From: Oreocharis arfaki
Taxonomy: Eukaryota; Chordata; Aves; Passeriformes; Paramythiidae
Assembly: GCA_013398015.1 (NCBI GenBank)
Contig: VZRR01012727.1
Coordinates: forward strand, 2,161,231 to 2,225,230
Length of the DNA: 64,000 nucleotides
Reading direction: 5' to 3'
The translations under genes and the position numbers were made by a program. The notes under the pieces were generated by a model. It did not search any database and was not told the DNA's origin. It saw only the letters and a program-made list of their open reading frames with translations. Shown piece after piece: positions 48,439 to 60,546 of this stretch; the stretch's first letter is position 1, and every line of letters starts with the position of its first letter.

Positions 48439-51400
48439 GGGATGTCTCCTTTCCACGGGAGACCATTAACGTGTACAAGTCTTACATTCTCTTAAATATC
48501 TCTTTGAAATAAGCAGCATTGAAAAGTCTTTGTGATATCAAGGTATTTTGCCTTTTTCATTTCTCTCCACCCTAAAGCCTAGAAAAATCCAACCTTTCTT
48601 GACTCCCTATTGACTGCATAAAGATATTCTCAGTCTGACTTATGTCATGCTTTGCTGTAGTTTCTCACTGAGCCCTGGTTGTAATTTGGCAGCTCTCAGT
48701 GGTCTCTGCAATATGATTCAGCTGTTCACTGTAACAGCCACCTTCCCATGTGAAAACATTTCTAAACACAAAAGAACTTGGATATGATTGCTTAAAGAAA
48801 AACACTGAAAAATCCGTAAACCAAGAACAAAAAAAGTAAAAAAACAGTTACCATCACAGAATATCCCCTTTTTCTCCCCCCCCATCTATGCCAAAGGAGG
48901 AGAATACACATTAACTCGGCACAACAGCTGATCTCGTTGGAGTAGAATCTTTTGAAAATACAAGTGCTCATTTATCTGTTCTCCAAAGGCCATTTCCTTG
49001 TAAGTGAGGAGAGTTCAACAGCTATCAGTGTTCAGGTGAACATTCTTCCAGTGAAAGATCACTAGAATCACAGCCAGAGGTGATGTGACATGAGTAGATC
49101 TTACATGTTTCCTGCAGAAGTACATTCTGCTTGCAGGAAAATCTCCAGAATAAAACTGATTTTTTTTTTTTATATGACAATAAGAAAATGTCCCACCAAA
49201 GGGAACAAAAGAACCCCCTTCCCCAAAAACGTTTTTTGTTCTCTAAACTACCCTTTCTGCAAAGCTGTGTGGTGCTTTGGGCTCCAGAACTTTAGGATAA
49301 GAACAACAGAGAGAAGACTGAGTTCTTCTTGCTCAGAAAAAGGCAAAAAGCATATGGGATACATGTATCTGTTAATTCAAGCTGTCTGTCTCTTCTGCTT
49401 TGTTCTCCTTCTCACATCGACAGTAGCAGCTAAAAGTGAGAGATTAGCATTATAATCTCTGAAGCACCTGCACACAGATACAGATTTTCTAGCCTACCTA
49501 CAGGATTAGCAGGCCTTGTGCTGAAGTTATTGGAATTGGGTATTAAAATCACAGAGGGAGTTCTGAAAATCACAAGAAGGGCGATCAGCACTTACCCAAG
49601 GCTGCTTTTAACTTAGGGAAGAGTTTCTTAGAGGATAGTCAGCAAATTGCTCTCCTGAAAATCCTGCAGACCAGTCATATATTGGATACTATTCTGTAGT
49701 AGCCTACTTGGGACAGTTTACTTTTAATTCTTAGTACAAATGCCACTAATAAACTTTAATTTCTAGTGCTTAGTACATTATTCTGGAGGGAAGAATCAAA
49801 GCACATCTTCTTTTATACCCAGCAAGAATGTCCAGATTCGAGTTGCTCAACTGCACTAATGTTTTTTCATGAATGTATAGCAAGTGCTTGGATAAGATGA
49901 AATAGGAGAAGTGTGGATATTTTGGTTCAAGCTTGTAGGTTGGGAAGAGAATAAGTAAAGTGGGAAGCATAATTCCGACATGGAGAGATGCAATTCCACT
50001 GAGGTTGTTAATGACTGCAAAGCTGAGAGAAATCTAATTGGTGTCCTGGAATAGAAGGCCAGATAAGGTCAAATATAAACAGCCTGGAAAAAAATAAAAT
50101 ATATAATGCACACTTGGCACTCATTGTGTCTGGGACCAATCAGTTGGGATGCTCAGAACCTGTTCACAGATATTTTGACTTCTCTGAAGTCTAAAATTTG
50201 AGGAGTTAAATTAAAAATTATAAGTGTCCCAGAAACGCAAATCTAAAGCAAGACTGTTTCCAGCAAACCTGGGTCCCCCTTACACTCTTCCTTAGATAGG
50301 TCTTCCACTTCAAAATCAATGTCAACTTCCCCACCAACTTCTGATCAAAGAATTTTGACATCCTCCCTGAGTGATAAATGAGGGGGCAAACGTATGTCAA
50401 TCAGGAATTTAGTTTTTTATGGAGAGGTTTCGGGAGATGTTGGGCAGAGGTTTCACATTAATACCTGACCTAAGCCAAGGGGAAGGTTGAAGAGAAGCCA
50501 CGTTCAGGTTCCCCCAAGGCTCAGACCTCACCAACACTCACTGCCCACCACATGGCAAGCAAGATGAGCAGTAGGAATTACACACTTCAGACTCCTCCTG
50601 CAGGACTTGGTAGCTGAATCTCTCCTGTGGGAGCACATTGGTAGCAATAGTCTTAATGAATGCGACCATGCCTTATGTGAAATTATGGGATGCATGGCTG
50701 AAATCTTGCACATGAGTAAGAACCTGTGGCTCACTGTCCTTTCCCTCTCCTGCCAGCCTGGTCTCCGTGTAAGAAGTGGGTGAGGATCGCAAAAGATTCC
50801 TTGTCACAAGAGGGCATAGGAACTTACTGAGCCCAGTGGCAAATGAACTCAGTTACATTAACTTCTTTATGGAAGCTGCTATGTACGTATCCATTCCTAC
50901 ATTTTAGTTCTTTCACTTGTGCTTCTAAACCATAATCTTAAAAATAAGAAGGGTATTATTGAGAAAAATATGCTGGAAATCATAGTAGTTTATGCTGGTA
51001 TTAGTACACTAGAGATGTTGTATTGCAGCAAGTGTATAAAAATATTTAAAGAAGTGACAGACTTTGATATTAAGTAATTCATCATCTTCCCTTGGAGCCA
51101 CAGAGAATTGACACATTCATTTCAGACATTTTAATAAGAGCATTGGTGAAACTGGTTTCTCAGCAAACCAAGTTGCTGTGATCTCTACTTTTCCATTCAA
51201 TATACTGTATTTCTTCCCTTTACCACCTTTATACAGAGAAATATATTGCAGTATAACAAATATTTCCCCTTCCTGTTCCCATATTATGACAACAAATGTC
51301 TCTGAACACTGTGGCTATAGGAGCTAGAACTAAACAACCCCCAGGAATTTAACTACCTACCTACCTATCAGTGTTGCTCTGCACCTGAGCGGGTGTAGAT

Positions 51401-52365
51401 CTGTGATGTGTCTTAATAATGATCCCAGAAGCTCCTGTGAGCACTGCTTTTGCTCCTGGAGCCCCCAGCTGTGTGAGAGTCCTCACCTCACATCACCAGA
51501 CTTTGATACGTACTTGTATTTTATCCTCTGTTAAGGAGAGAAACCTGCAAGAGTTCTTATACATATCTTGAGACATGTGGAGCGGGGTTGTGGGCACTGA
51601 TAAATTCATGGTCTGAAGGGCACTGTCCCCAAACCTGGGGGGATCATGTCTGTGCTGCTCAAGAGACTGTCACCCATTCGAGCAAGAAGTATTATGGCAG
51701 TGAGCAGAGCAAAAAAATAAGAGGATGGAGAGCATATTCCAGTGTAATTATAATAATTTATAACTCGGGGTTGTTCTCCTGTTAAAATCTCAAAAGCAGA
51801 ATATTTTTACTTTCTTATAAATTATTCACAGTCATTTGCTTTGCTTCGTGACAAGTAAGTTCTGTTCTTCAGACAGGATTTTCAACCTGAAAGAATGGAA
51901 GTGTTGACCCAGTTATGCCTAACAAACAAAATGTGAAAAGAACTAAAATTAGAAATTGATAAAATAATCTTAGTAGGAGCAAGAAATGAAGCTTTTTTTT
52001 TTCCCCTTCCTGTTCCCCCTGAATTTAAAATTGATAAAGCTATTTCATTTAAAAAAAAAAAATATTTCAGAATGAAACTGCTCAGAGAAGGATGAGGTAA
52101 CATTTATGGAAATGCTGTACATTATTAAAGAAACAAAATGTTTCAAAAATGCCCTGAAACAGAATTTAGTCCCCTTCCAGTTCTGCAAAGTGTTCCTGAT
52201 GCCTTGCCAAACTCTCATGCCCCATCTGCAGCCTCTCTCCTGCAGACTGAGACCTTTGTCATACATGGAATGGATTTCTGATATGGGATTGAGGGCAATG
52301 TATAGGAATTGAAAAAGTATGTGATATTTAAGGGGTTAAAAATGCTTTAGTGGCATCGTTCTCCA
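48439..52365. other. Gene-poor stretch
   Basis: AT-rich, with some mixed-composition sequence at 50.4-50.8 kb. A short (CTAC)n run lies at about 51352-51367. No gene or RNA is recognised. Confidence 0.5.
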
Positions 52366-52370
52366 GACTG

Positions 52371-52403
52371 GAGTGGTAGATCTAGGACTAGATCTACCCA
52401 CTC
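52371..52403. repeat. Near-perfect palindrome, 15-bp arms
   Basis: GAGTGGTAGATCTAG (52371-52385) and CTAGATCTACCCACTC (52388-52403) pair fully except for one bulged base in the right arm, around a 2-nt centre (GA). The loop is too small for a miRNA-type hairpin; a cruciform or a palindromic insertion scar is more plausible. Confidence 0.92.
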
Positions 52404-55400
52404 CCAGATTCAGAAAATTCCTGAAAAGGAAAAATTAAAAAGGCTTCATGGAAAACCTGTGCCCCTTTTAACCTTCTGGTACATTCAGTGCTAATGCATG
52501 GGATGTTATTAACGTATTGATTGTATATTCCATTAAGAGTCTCAAATGGTTAATGTAGGTCAAAAAATTACTTAACTTTTAAGACGCAGAGATCAAGACA
52601 TTAAAAATTATGAGACTTTCTTAAAATTCCTAAAGCCATAGTTAAAACATTTAATGGGTAACAGTATTTTTTAAAAAAAACTTACACTTAAAATTCCCAC
52701 TAGAATCAAGGATTCAGGTTTTATTATCTGAAGTGCTTCAAAAACTGGTAGTAAATAACACTTAATTAAACAGATTAAATAAGAAAATGTTTGTTTACAT
52801 TATTCTATAAAGGAAAGAATCACACAAGTTTTGTAATGTGAACTGTGTTTGCTCTTCGAAGGAGTTAACAGAAACAGGGTGCCAAGCGGTTTCTTGTCTA
52901 CTCATTGGCGACAGCTGTGATCAGGTTCAAGATAAGAGAGGGGTTGTATATATTTAAATGACTTGCAGTTCTAGTTTGTACATTTTAAATTAGCCAAATG
53001 CATCTACGTTTCATTTTTCCTCAACCACTCTTCACAGTATTTGAAATCTGTATTAGTTCATAACTCAGCTTCCAACGTGTTTGGACTCCTATGGACAGAC
53101 AACATAAGATGGGGGTTTATCCTCTGCTCTGTGAGATATAAAAGTGGAGCATATCTCCTTGTGCGTATATGTTTCCTTTTTGGCTAACTATTTTGCTGAT
53201 TTTGTCCTATTTAAAGTAGTTTTCAGGGTTTCAGTAATGTCCAGCTAAAATATCCAAGAAAATCTTTTCTGAATTGGGAGCTCTGGACTCTTAGAGGTCT
53301 TTCTGCTTGCAATTTAAGAGAATACATTGGAAAAACTATGAAGTGACCAGTACTTTGTGTGCACCTTATTTGCTTTGGATATCAGACCTCAACTTGGCTG
53401 TATTTATGACTGCTTTCTTAGGTGTTTAGAAAAGTAGTTGTTGGACAGCAGGGAACCGTTTCACTTGCAGCTGTTTATTTAGTATTTATCATTTTAACAG
53501 TTCAGGAAAAAGAACATTTTCCAGCTTCATTTTTTACAAGAATTTCCACTCACTACAAGCTATCAACACCTTCACCAAGTCAGAAATATAAAGCTGGCCT
53601 CATTCTCCTTACCTTATAATTTATAATGATGTTTTGGTAGCTGGTAATCTCAGCATGTGCAGTGGAGTCAGTCAAGAGACTCATGTACACAATTAGTAAT
53701 GTACATAGTGGCTCTGAAAATGATTATAACATCAGAATTCTCAACTGTATTTTGAAAACATAATTTCTGTGTAAAGAACCTCAAACTTTCAAAGAAAGAA
53801 AGCAAGCCAGCTGCATGGCAGGCAGTGATAAGCAAAACTGAAAATCAGACTGTGCTAATATAGAACTGTAAGCCTTTTATCTGCATTTTAAACCTTAGGA
53901 AATTTCCTCCAAAAGAGGAAGGCACAAATATCTTCTTCATTTAAATGGCTGCTACTTGATATCCTGATGAAGAAGAAATTAAAAGGTTTTGGTTTGGACT
54001 TTTGTTTAGCTTGGGGTTTGATTTCTTTTATTTCTTCCAGTTCTTGACTGCTGCGTTCACATTGGCTCAGATGTTGTGCTTTTCCTGTGAGAAACCTGCA
54101 CAGGTTTCCTGAATGTAGGAGATTACTACTGCTCAGGGAACAACATCACAGATGCAGTGAAGATAAGTGGATTTGTGACTTAATGATCTCCTTTCTTCCA
54201 TATTCTCCTTTCAGCAAATGAATGAGAATCTTTCTGGATAAAATTAAAGTGGAAGGAGGAAGAGCGGAAATAATTTTCAAAAAACTGATCCAACCTAGGC
54301 CAAAGCGTCCCATCGATGTCACAAAACAATATGTAAATTCCTGAATTAGTGCGTCCTTGCCAAAAGAATGCAATTTTTTCACCTTCTTCACTTGCTTTAC
54401 TTAGATTTACAGTGAATATTTGTATAATTCATGCCCTGTTGATGGGGGAAATGGTTGCCATTGATTGCAGTCATAGGAGATTAGAACTTTTGATCCCTTT
54501 TAAAGAAAAACTAATTACTGCTGTGCCATAATGCAGTATCTGAACAGATCAGATGTGTAAAAAAGGCACTTGTGATAGGCAGGGCTCAGTCAGAGGTGAC
54601 TATCAGGGTGGCTGAAACTGGTCAGCAGAGTAGCCACCAAAGCTTTGGTATCTTGGCATTAGTTCATATTTGGGAGATTTCTGCATCTACTCCTGCACTT
54701 CACTTGCTAGGGCCACAGGTGTCCTTTCAGGGGTCTGTGACTCCAGCATATCAAAAGACATGGGATTATTCACAGACTTAACATTAGGCATGGACTTAAT
54801 TTGCTGATTCAAGCTTATGATCAAAGTTTTCTTCCTGAGGAAAAAATATTGCTTTCTTCTGTAGCATGTAGCCAGAGGTGCATTTAATCTCACCTTGGCT
54901 GCTGTGCCATCCCTAGCACGTAAAGGAAATGCTTACATACTCATAGCTGCCTTTATTTTAGAGACATGACTATGGCACTCTCTGCACTAATTCCCCAGGA
55001 TATTTATTTATAAAAAAATTACTTCCAGAGCCTTTTAGTGCATTGACCTTGTTTCATGGTTTAGCTGGGAGGAGGGAGAGCTGGATTTTTTTCTTAAGCA
55101 CTGCAGGGGATTTCTGTCAGGTTGCTTTAACACTTCCTTTCAGATTTTTGCCAGGCTTTCAGGCTAAAGAATTTTCAGATGTAGCTAGTCATCATCACAC
55201 TGGTCTCTGTTATTTTATGAATCTAAAATTCAATTGTTTTTCAAGAAAAGAGAAAACAACAATATGCAAATATAAAGCTATCAGATCAGAATCATAAATG
55301 CATGGAAAGAGATAACTTGTAATGTATCAGATCTGTATGATACAGTGACCACTGCATGGACTGGCTTCATGCATTACATCAATTATCTGTCCAAATGTTT

Positions 55401-56985
55401 GGAAAGGAGTTGTATCTCTATAGAATAGGAGAAGGAACAAAGTGAGATGTTACACTGTTGAATTTGCTTTCAAAAATTAGAGTTTTCTTAAGTAGCAAGA
55501 CACCATTTTTAGAAATCATGAAAATATATTTATGCTCTACAGCTGTGACAGTCTTAGCCATCTTTGCCCTACCCAACCACGACCCCAGTGGGTTAACACT
55601 GCAACTGCTATTAGCCACACCTTTTGCTGTTTCTTCCTGAGTGTTTCCATGTACAAACTGATAGATGTGTGGGAAATGCATACAAGTAATCCCTGAACCT
55701 CGCTCTCTGTCTGTAAAGAATGCATCTACCATATAGTAGCGTAAGATGCATAGGGGGTTTTTTAGTGTGGATTACCAAATTGGAGCCACTTTCATTTTCC
55801 CAAAATAGCTGAGTACATCCAGGCCATGAGGAAGTCCCTCACATATTCCCAGATAACCATGCTAAAGCAGTGATTCTCGATTTATGTTGAAGAAAGCCTA
55901 CTGATATTGCAACATTCTCCCTCTTCTTATGGTGTAACAGGTATAACTGTGTAATTCTGTGCTGTTACTGCCTGATCCTTGAACTCCATCTCTCACCTCT
56001 CTGTCACCGCTCCTCAATTTCACACAGGGCTGCCACATACAGAGAGTGGATATATAGCCCTGGTCACAGATGGGGCTTAGGCAAAGCGTTCAGCTCCATG
56101 GCATTTCTGTGCTAATCCCTGAAGGCCTTTGGATATACCCTTGCAGCAATGCACTTACACAGACCAGTGCCACTGGTAACCCTGCTTGGCCAGACAGAAG
56201 CTTAGATGTCCAGGGTTAAATACCAAGAAGATTTCAGTGGTAGCTAACTAGGTGTAGCCAGGTGAAAATGTACAGCACTGCAAAATCTAATTCCACTGCC
56301 TCTTGCTTTTATTAGTGCCTCAAAGAAGGGCTGGGTTATTCTAACTGCAGTGTAAGGTCTAACAAAAAAAAAAAAAGAGAGATTTGGAGAAATCATCCAT
56401 TATATTTTTCAGGGAAAAAAGAGCAATTACATCATTCTTAGCAGAGAATGGAAAGAAAGCGATAAATAACACAGCTGTTCAGTGGTAACTAGAAAAGAAC
56501 AGTCAGACTCAAAGCTTGCTATGTCTATTCACAGTGAAAGACTTAGGAGAGAAAAGATTATCATGATCCTGCTATGTGCATATTCTGAAGACAATATTGC
56601 TGGTAAAGTTCTAGGGTTGTCTCTTAAAATGGATGATTGCTCACCGTGTTAACTAGACCCAATCTTATCGCTGTATGTCTATAAGCAATGTGGTGCTATA
56701 TGCAATTTCAATCACTCTTTCCATCTCAAAGAGGACTTTATCTGGATTGCTGTTGCACCCCAAACTGCATTTTCATTAAAAGAATTACTGTTCCTGTCAT
56801 CAGCTTGGTAAGAACAGCACCAGGAAATAAGCTACCTCTAAAAGAAAAGGTGAATTCTATTGCTCACAAAGCTGGTGAAATATTAGTCAAGCATGGAGCA
56901 GATAGGCTGTTTGGAAATGGGAGTTAGTGCCCTTGCTGGAGTTGCAAAATGCTGCCTGGCATTTCTGATGAGGCACTGGCATGCT
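52404..56985. other. Gene-poor stretch
   Basis: AT-rich. The longest frames are under 110 codons and look like chance. No repeat family is recognised. Confidence 0.5.
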
Positions 56986-56989
56986 GTTT

Positions 56990-57170
56990 GCTGTAAGAGC
57001 TTATGAAGGCTATTCCACCTCTCTGTACCTGTTTCTTCATCAGTAAAATTATGAAAATTGTTTCTACTGAAGTTTCCAAGTGCTAGGCTTAATTGTCACA
57101 TACTGCAAAAAACACTTAGAGATCTCAAATTGAAACATAGTTCAGAAGTGCAAAATATTATTGCTGTTAG
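56990..57170 (+). mobile_element. MIR-like SINE fragment
   Basis: The sequence reads CCACCTCTCTGTACCTGTTT, CTTCATCAGTAAAATT, then after a diverged middle CACTTAGAGATCTC and AGTGCAAAATATTATTG. This is the order of MIR core plus the L2-like 3' tail seen in reptile and bird copies ('cacttagagatc...agtgcaaagtattatt'). It is highly diverged and lacks the tRNA-derived 5' head. Confidence 0.68.
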
Positions 57171-60100
57171 AAGTCCATTACAGCTCTGTTTTTTTTGTCC
57201 AAACTGGTACTTTGGTACGTGCAGCTAGACAGCTTCTAATGTTATCTTGATTCACAAAGCACTTTTTGTGTGAGGTTTGACTCACAGTAAAATGCCAGTT
57301 AGAATTTTTTCCTCAGGAACTCACTGGAGCTTGGCTTACAAAATCTGAAAATTAAATCAACCAAAATAGGTCAAACACAAAACTATATGTCCTTATGTGT
57401 CCTCTTGTCCTCTTTTAGCAGTACAGAAGATAGTTGTTGTTTTCTTTTCTGTAAAACTTGGGCTTGTCGTGTTTCTTAGTTGGCTATGGTAACTGTATCA
57501 CAGTTACATTTTAAATACCTGCTCATGCAAGTTTTCATTCCCTATTAAATATAGTTTAAAATGATATGCTCATCTGTTAGTCCAGAAATAATGTGCTGGG
57601 TATACAAGCAGCTGATGCTACTGAACACAACACAAGAGTGTATCATTGTGTTGCAGCTTGTTGGTAGCCATCACTACAGAGATATTTTTACACCTTAAAA
57701 AAGGAACAAAGCATCTGAAATATAATCAAATGTTAATAGAAGCTGCAGTGTTGCATTTACCTTCCCCCTGTAGCTAATTCTTTAGGAATTTATTCCTCTT
57801 CACATAATCCTTTAAGTTGACATGTTTATTCTGTACCTAGTTTACAATTTCTATTCATTCCTGTGTCAAGTACATGAAGGTGCTGCTTAAATTAGTACTT
57901 ACTTCAGTATTATACATTTCTGAATTGGTTGTTCAGTGCAGTTAAAATGCAGTGAATAAATTTGTTAATATTTGAGGTGAGAAAGGAGGTAAAAAGGGAA
58001 ACCATCTATACCAGTCAGAGCCCAGCTTTCTCGTTATAACATATTATAATTTATTTAAACTCAATCAATACTTAATCTGGAGTTTAAATTCTGCTAAAGA
58101 TCTGTGGCATGGCTAAAAGCAGCTGGTGCCAGGGAATAAAATTTTCTTCAGGCTGTGATTCTGATGAATTTATAATGCGCTCTAAGGGCGATGCATTGAC
58201 CTAAATTCACAAAAGCACTGCTATTCCTATTTATCATTATGAAAGGTATCCTACCCGCAGTTTTGTTCTTTCAAATGTTGTGTGGCTACATGGAAAAGAT
58301 GACAGGCTGCAGTGAGGATGATTGGAGAGGAAGGAACTGCACACACATCCTGGCATGTACTGGCTGCCCAGGATGGCAGCCCTGGGGTTTGGAGGGCACT
58401 CCCAGGCAGAAGGGCAAATCCCTGGCAAGGGGTGGGGAGCGCAGGACAGCTGGAGCGCCCTTCCACCCTTGCTTCACCAGAGGAAGCACCCAGCACTCTC
58501 TCCAAGGCTTTGTCTGTGCAGCCTGTAACCACAGACAGGGTGGTGCCTCACTGTAATTCCAGGATTTGATGCAGGAATAATTTCGGCACTGTAAAAACCC
58601 AGCAAATGTTTGAAGCCAGCAGTGAGGGCAGACTTCCTGAGAGGTGTGTGCTTGTGGTGACCACTTGGATTTGTTTTGTTGGCAACATGAATGATGTTGT
58701 TAGGACAGGAAGAGGATGGTTTTGTTGAAAATTCCTTCTCCTGTTTTATTTTGTTTTGTTTTTCTCCTGTAGCCTTACAGGGGATACAGAGTTAGATTTA
58801 GGGTTTGGTTCTCTGTTCACAGTTCTTTAGAATCCCTCAGGTCCAGCCATCACAGGACAGTACCTATGAGCAACTCACATTGAAGTGGCTGGGAATTGCA
58901 CACACTGATCTCTTGTAATGATCAGGCCACTTAATTTTTTCCGGTGCATTTGGCAAGCTTTTACTTTGCATCATCCAAGGGCTTTTCATAGTAAGTGACC
59001 TGAGTCCTTATCCAAGCATTCTTTGTTACCTTGAGAGTTTGCAGTCGTATTTGTCTATTTTTTGTAAAATGCCATGCTTTTTAGCAGATTCATAAACATG
59101 GGAAACTTGTGGTTTTTTAAAAAGCAAAGTGAATAAGGGCAATATAAATAACGCTGACAATCCTCCCCACTTCTTTCATGAAGTGATATGGATGCCTCTC
59201 ATGTAAAAACCATGAGAGCACAATTATATTTCTTTATTAGTACTTGACCACTTTTCAGTTGTTGCTTTTCCAGGCAGAATGTCCAAGGAGGACCCTCAGC
59301 TCTGCATTGTTTATCGCCTGTGCTCTCCTGCCTCCTTTTGGGGCACAATCTCAGACACCGTCTTCAGCATGTCTGTTCTCATTGTATTTTGTGCCCACCT
59401 CTTCCCATATTGCTGCTGTAGTCAAATTCCTGTTGTGATTTATGCCAGAATAACTGTGGGATAGAATAAATGCACAGACTTTAAAGGCATTAGCCTGCTT
59501 TTACTGCAGCACAACCGACAGCTGTACCTAGCGCTGCGACCTTATCCCACCCTGTGAGGCAGCATTCAAAGCCGTGCTGCTTGGGAAGAGCAGTGCTGTG
59601 TGCTTGCTGAGCTTTGCTCCTCGGGGCCAGCCCAGAGGATGGGAACAGCATGCAAACACAGCCTCTCAGCTGGAGCAACTGTTTGTTTCGGCTCTAGCCT
59701 TTACTTAAAAATGTGAAGCTATTAAACAGAAATACAAAGACTTGGAGTTCAAACTCATACCTAACTAGCTTGGAGAGCTGGGTTTGTAGATCCAAATGTG
59801 CATTGCAGTCTGGCAGCAAGAAAGTCTGGGTTTCCACTTCAGTTTGTTTTCTGCTAATGGTCAAAGGGAGAACTCCAAGATCCAGATGCAAGGGTGCAGA
59901 AATACTTACCTGCTGCAAAGGTTATTTATAGAGGTCTCAAACCCTCCCCTCTCCCCAACATAACAGGCTGATCCACATCACAGCTTTGAACCCTGTCAAG
60001 CACAACTTCAGATCATGGGCAATTGTTGGCAAAGTGATACTAAAAACTGTGTTCTGCCTGGTAGAGTAATAGACTGGGAACAGCTGCAATTAAAAATCTG

Positions 60101-60530
60101 GAAGAAATAATTTAAATAGAAAAAGACAACTACAACTTCCAACAAAGGACTAAAGTATCCTACTCCTTATCATGATGGCTTGACCAACTGAATCTTCCTA
60201 AATTGTCTGTAATTATTGTTTATGTAATCTTTTCTATAATTTTATTAAAATTTATTATCTTGCTTTCTCATAAGATAAAAAATATAACCCTCACGCTTAT
60301 GCTTTAGTTAATGTCCTTGGCATTTCTATTGCAGCCAGGGGAAAAGTGGACTGAAGCTAGTTCATGTACATGCCTAGAGAAAAGCATATTCCTTGCCCCA
60401 CAGAATGCCAGCTCATGAGCTGTAACATAAATATAAGTGGAATATAGGTTGGGTGGGATAGACTGCCAAAAAACAATTGTGTTCGTAGTTTTTAGCTAAT
60501 CAAGATGAGTAGTAGTGCTTTGCTTACTTG
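57171..60530. other. Gene-poor stretch
   Basis: Mostly AT-rich, with mixed-composition patches at 58.3-58.55 kb and 59.5-59.7 kb. A 61-codon plus-strand frame at 59279-59464 is flanked by an acceptor-like TTTTCCAG and by AATAAA directly after its stop, but is unrecognised. No other feature. Confidence 0.45.
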
Positions 60531-60546
60531 CCTAATCATGATTAGG
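60531..60546. repeat. 16-bp perfect palindrome with paired TAAT cores
   Basis: CCTAATCATGATTAGG is its own reverse complement. It contains TAAT and ATTA in inverted orientation separated by 4 bp, the arrangement of palindromic homeodomain dimer sites. Confidence 0.95.
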
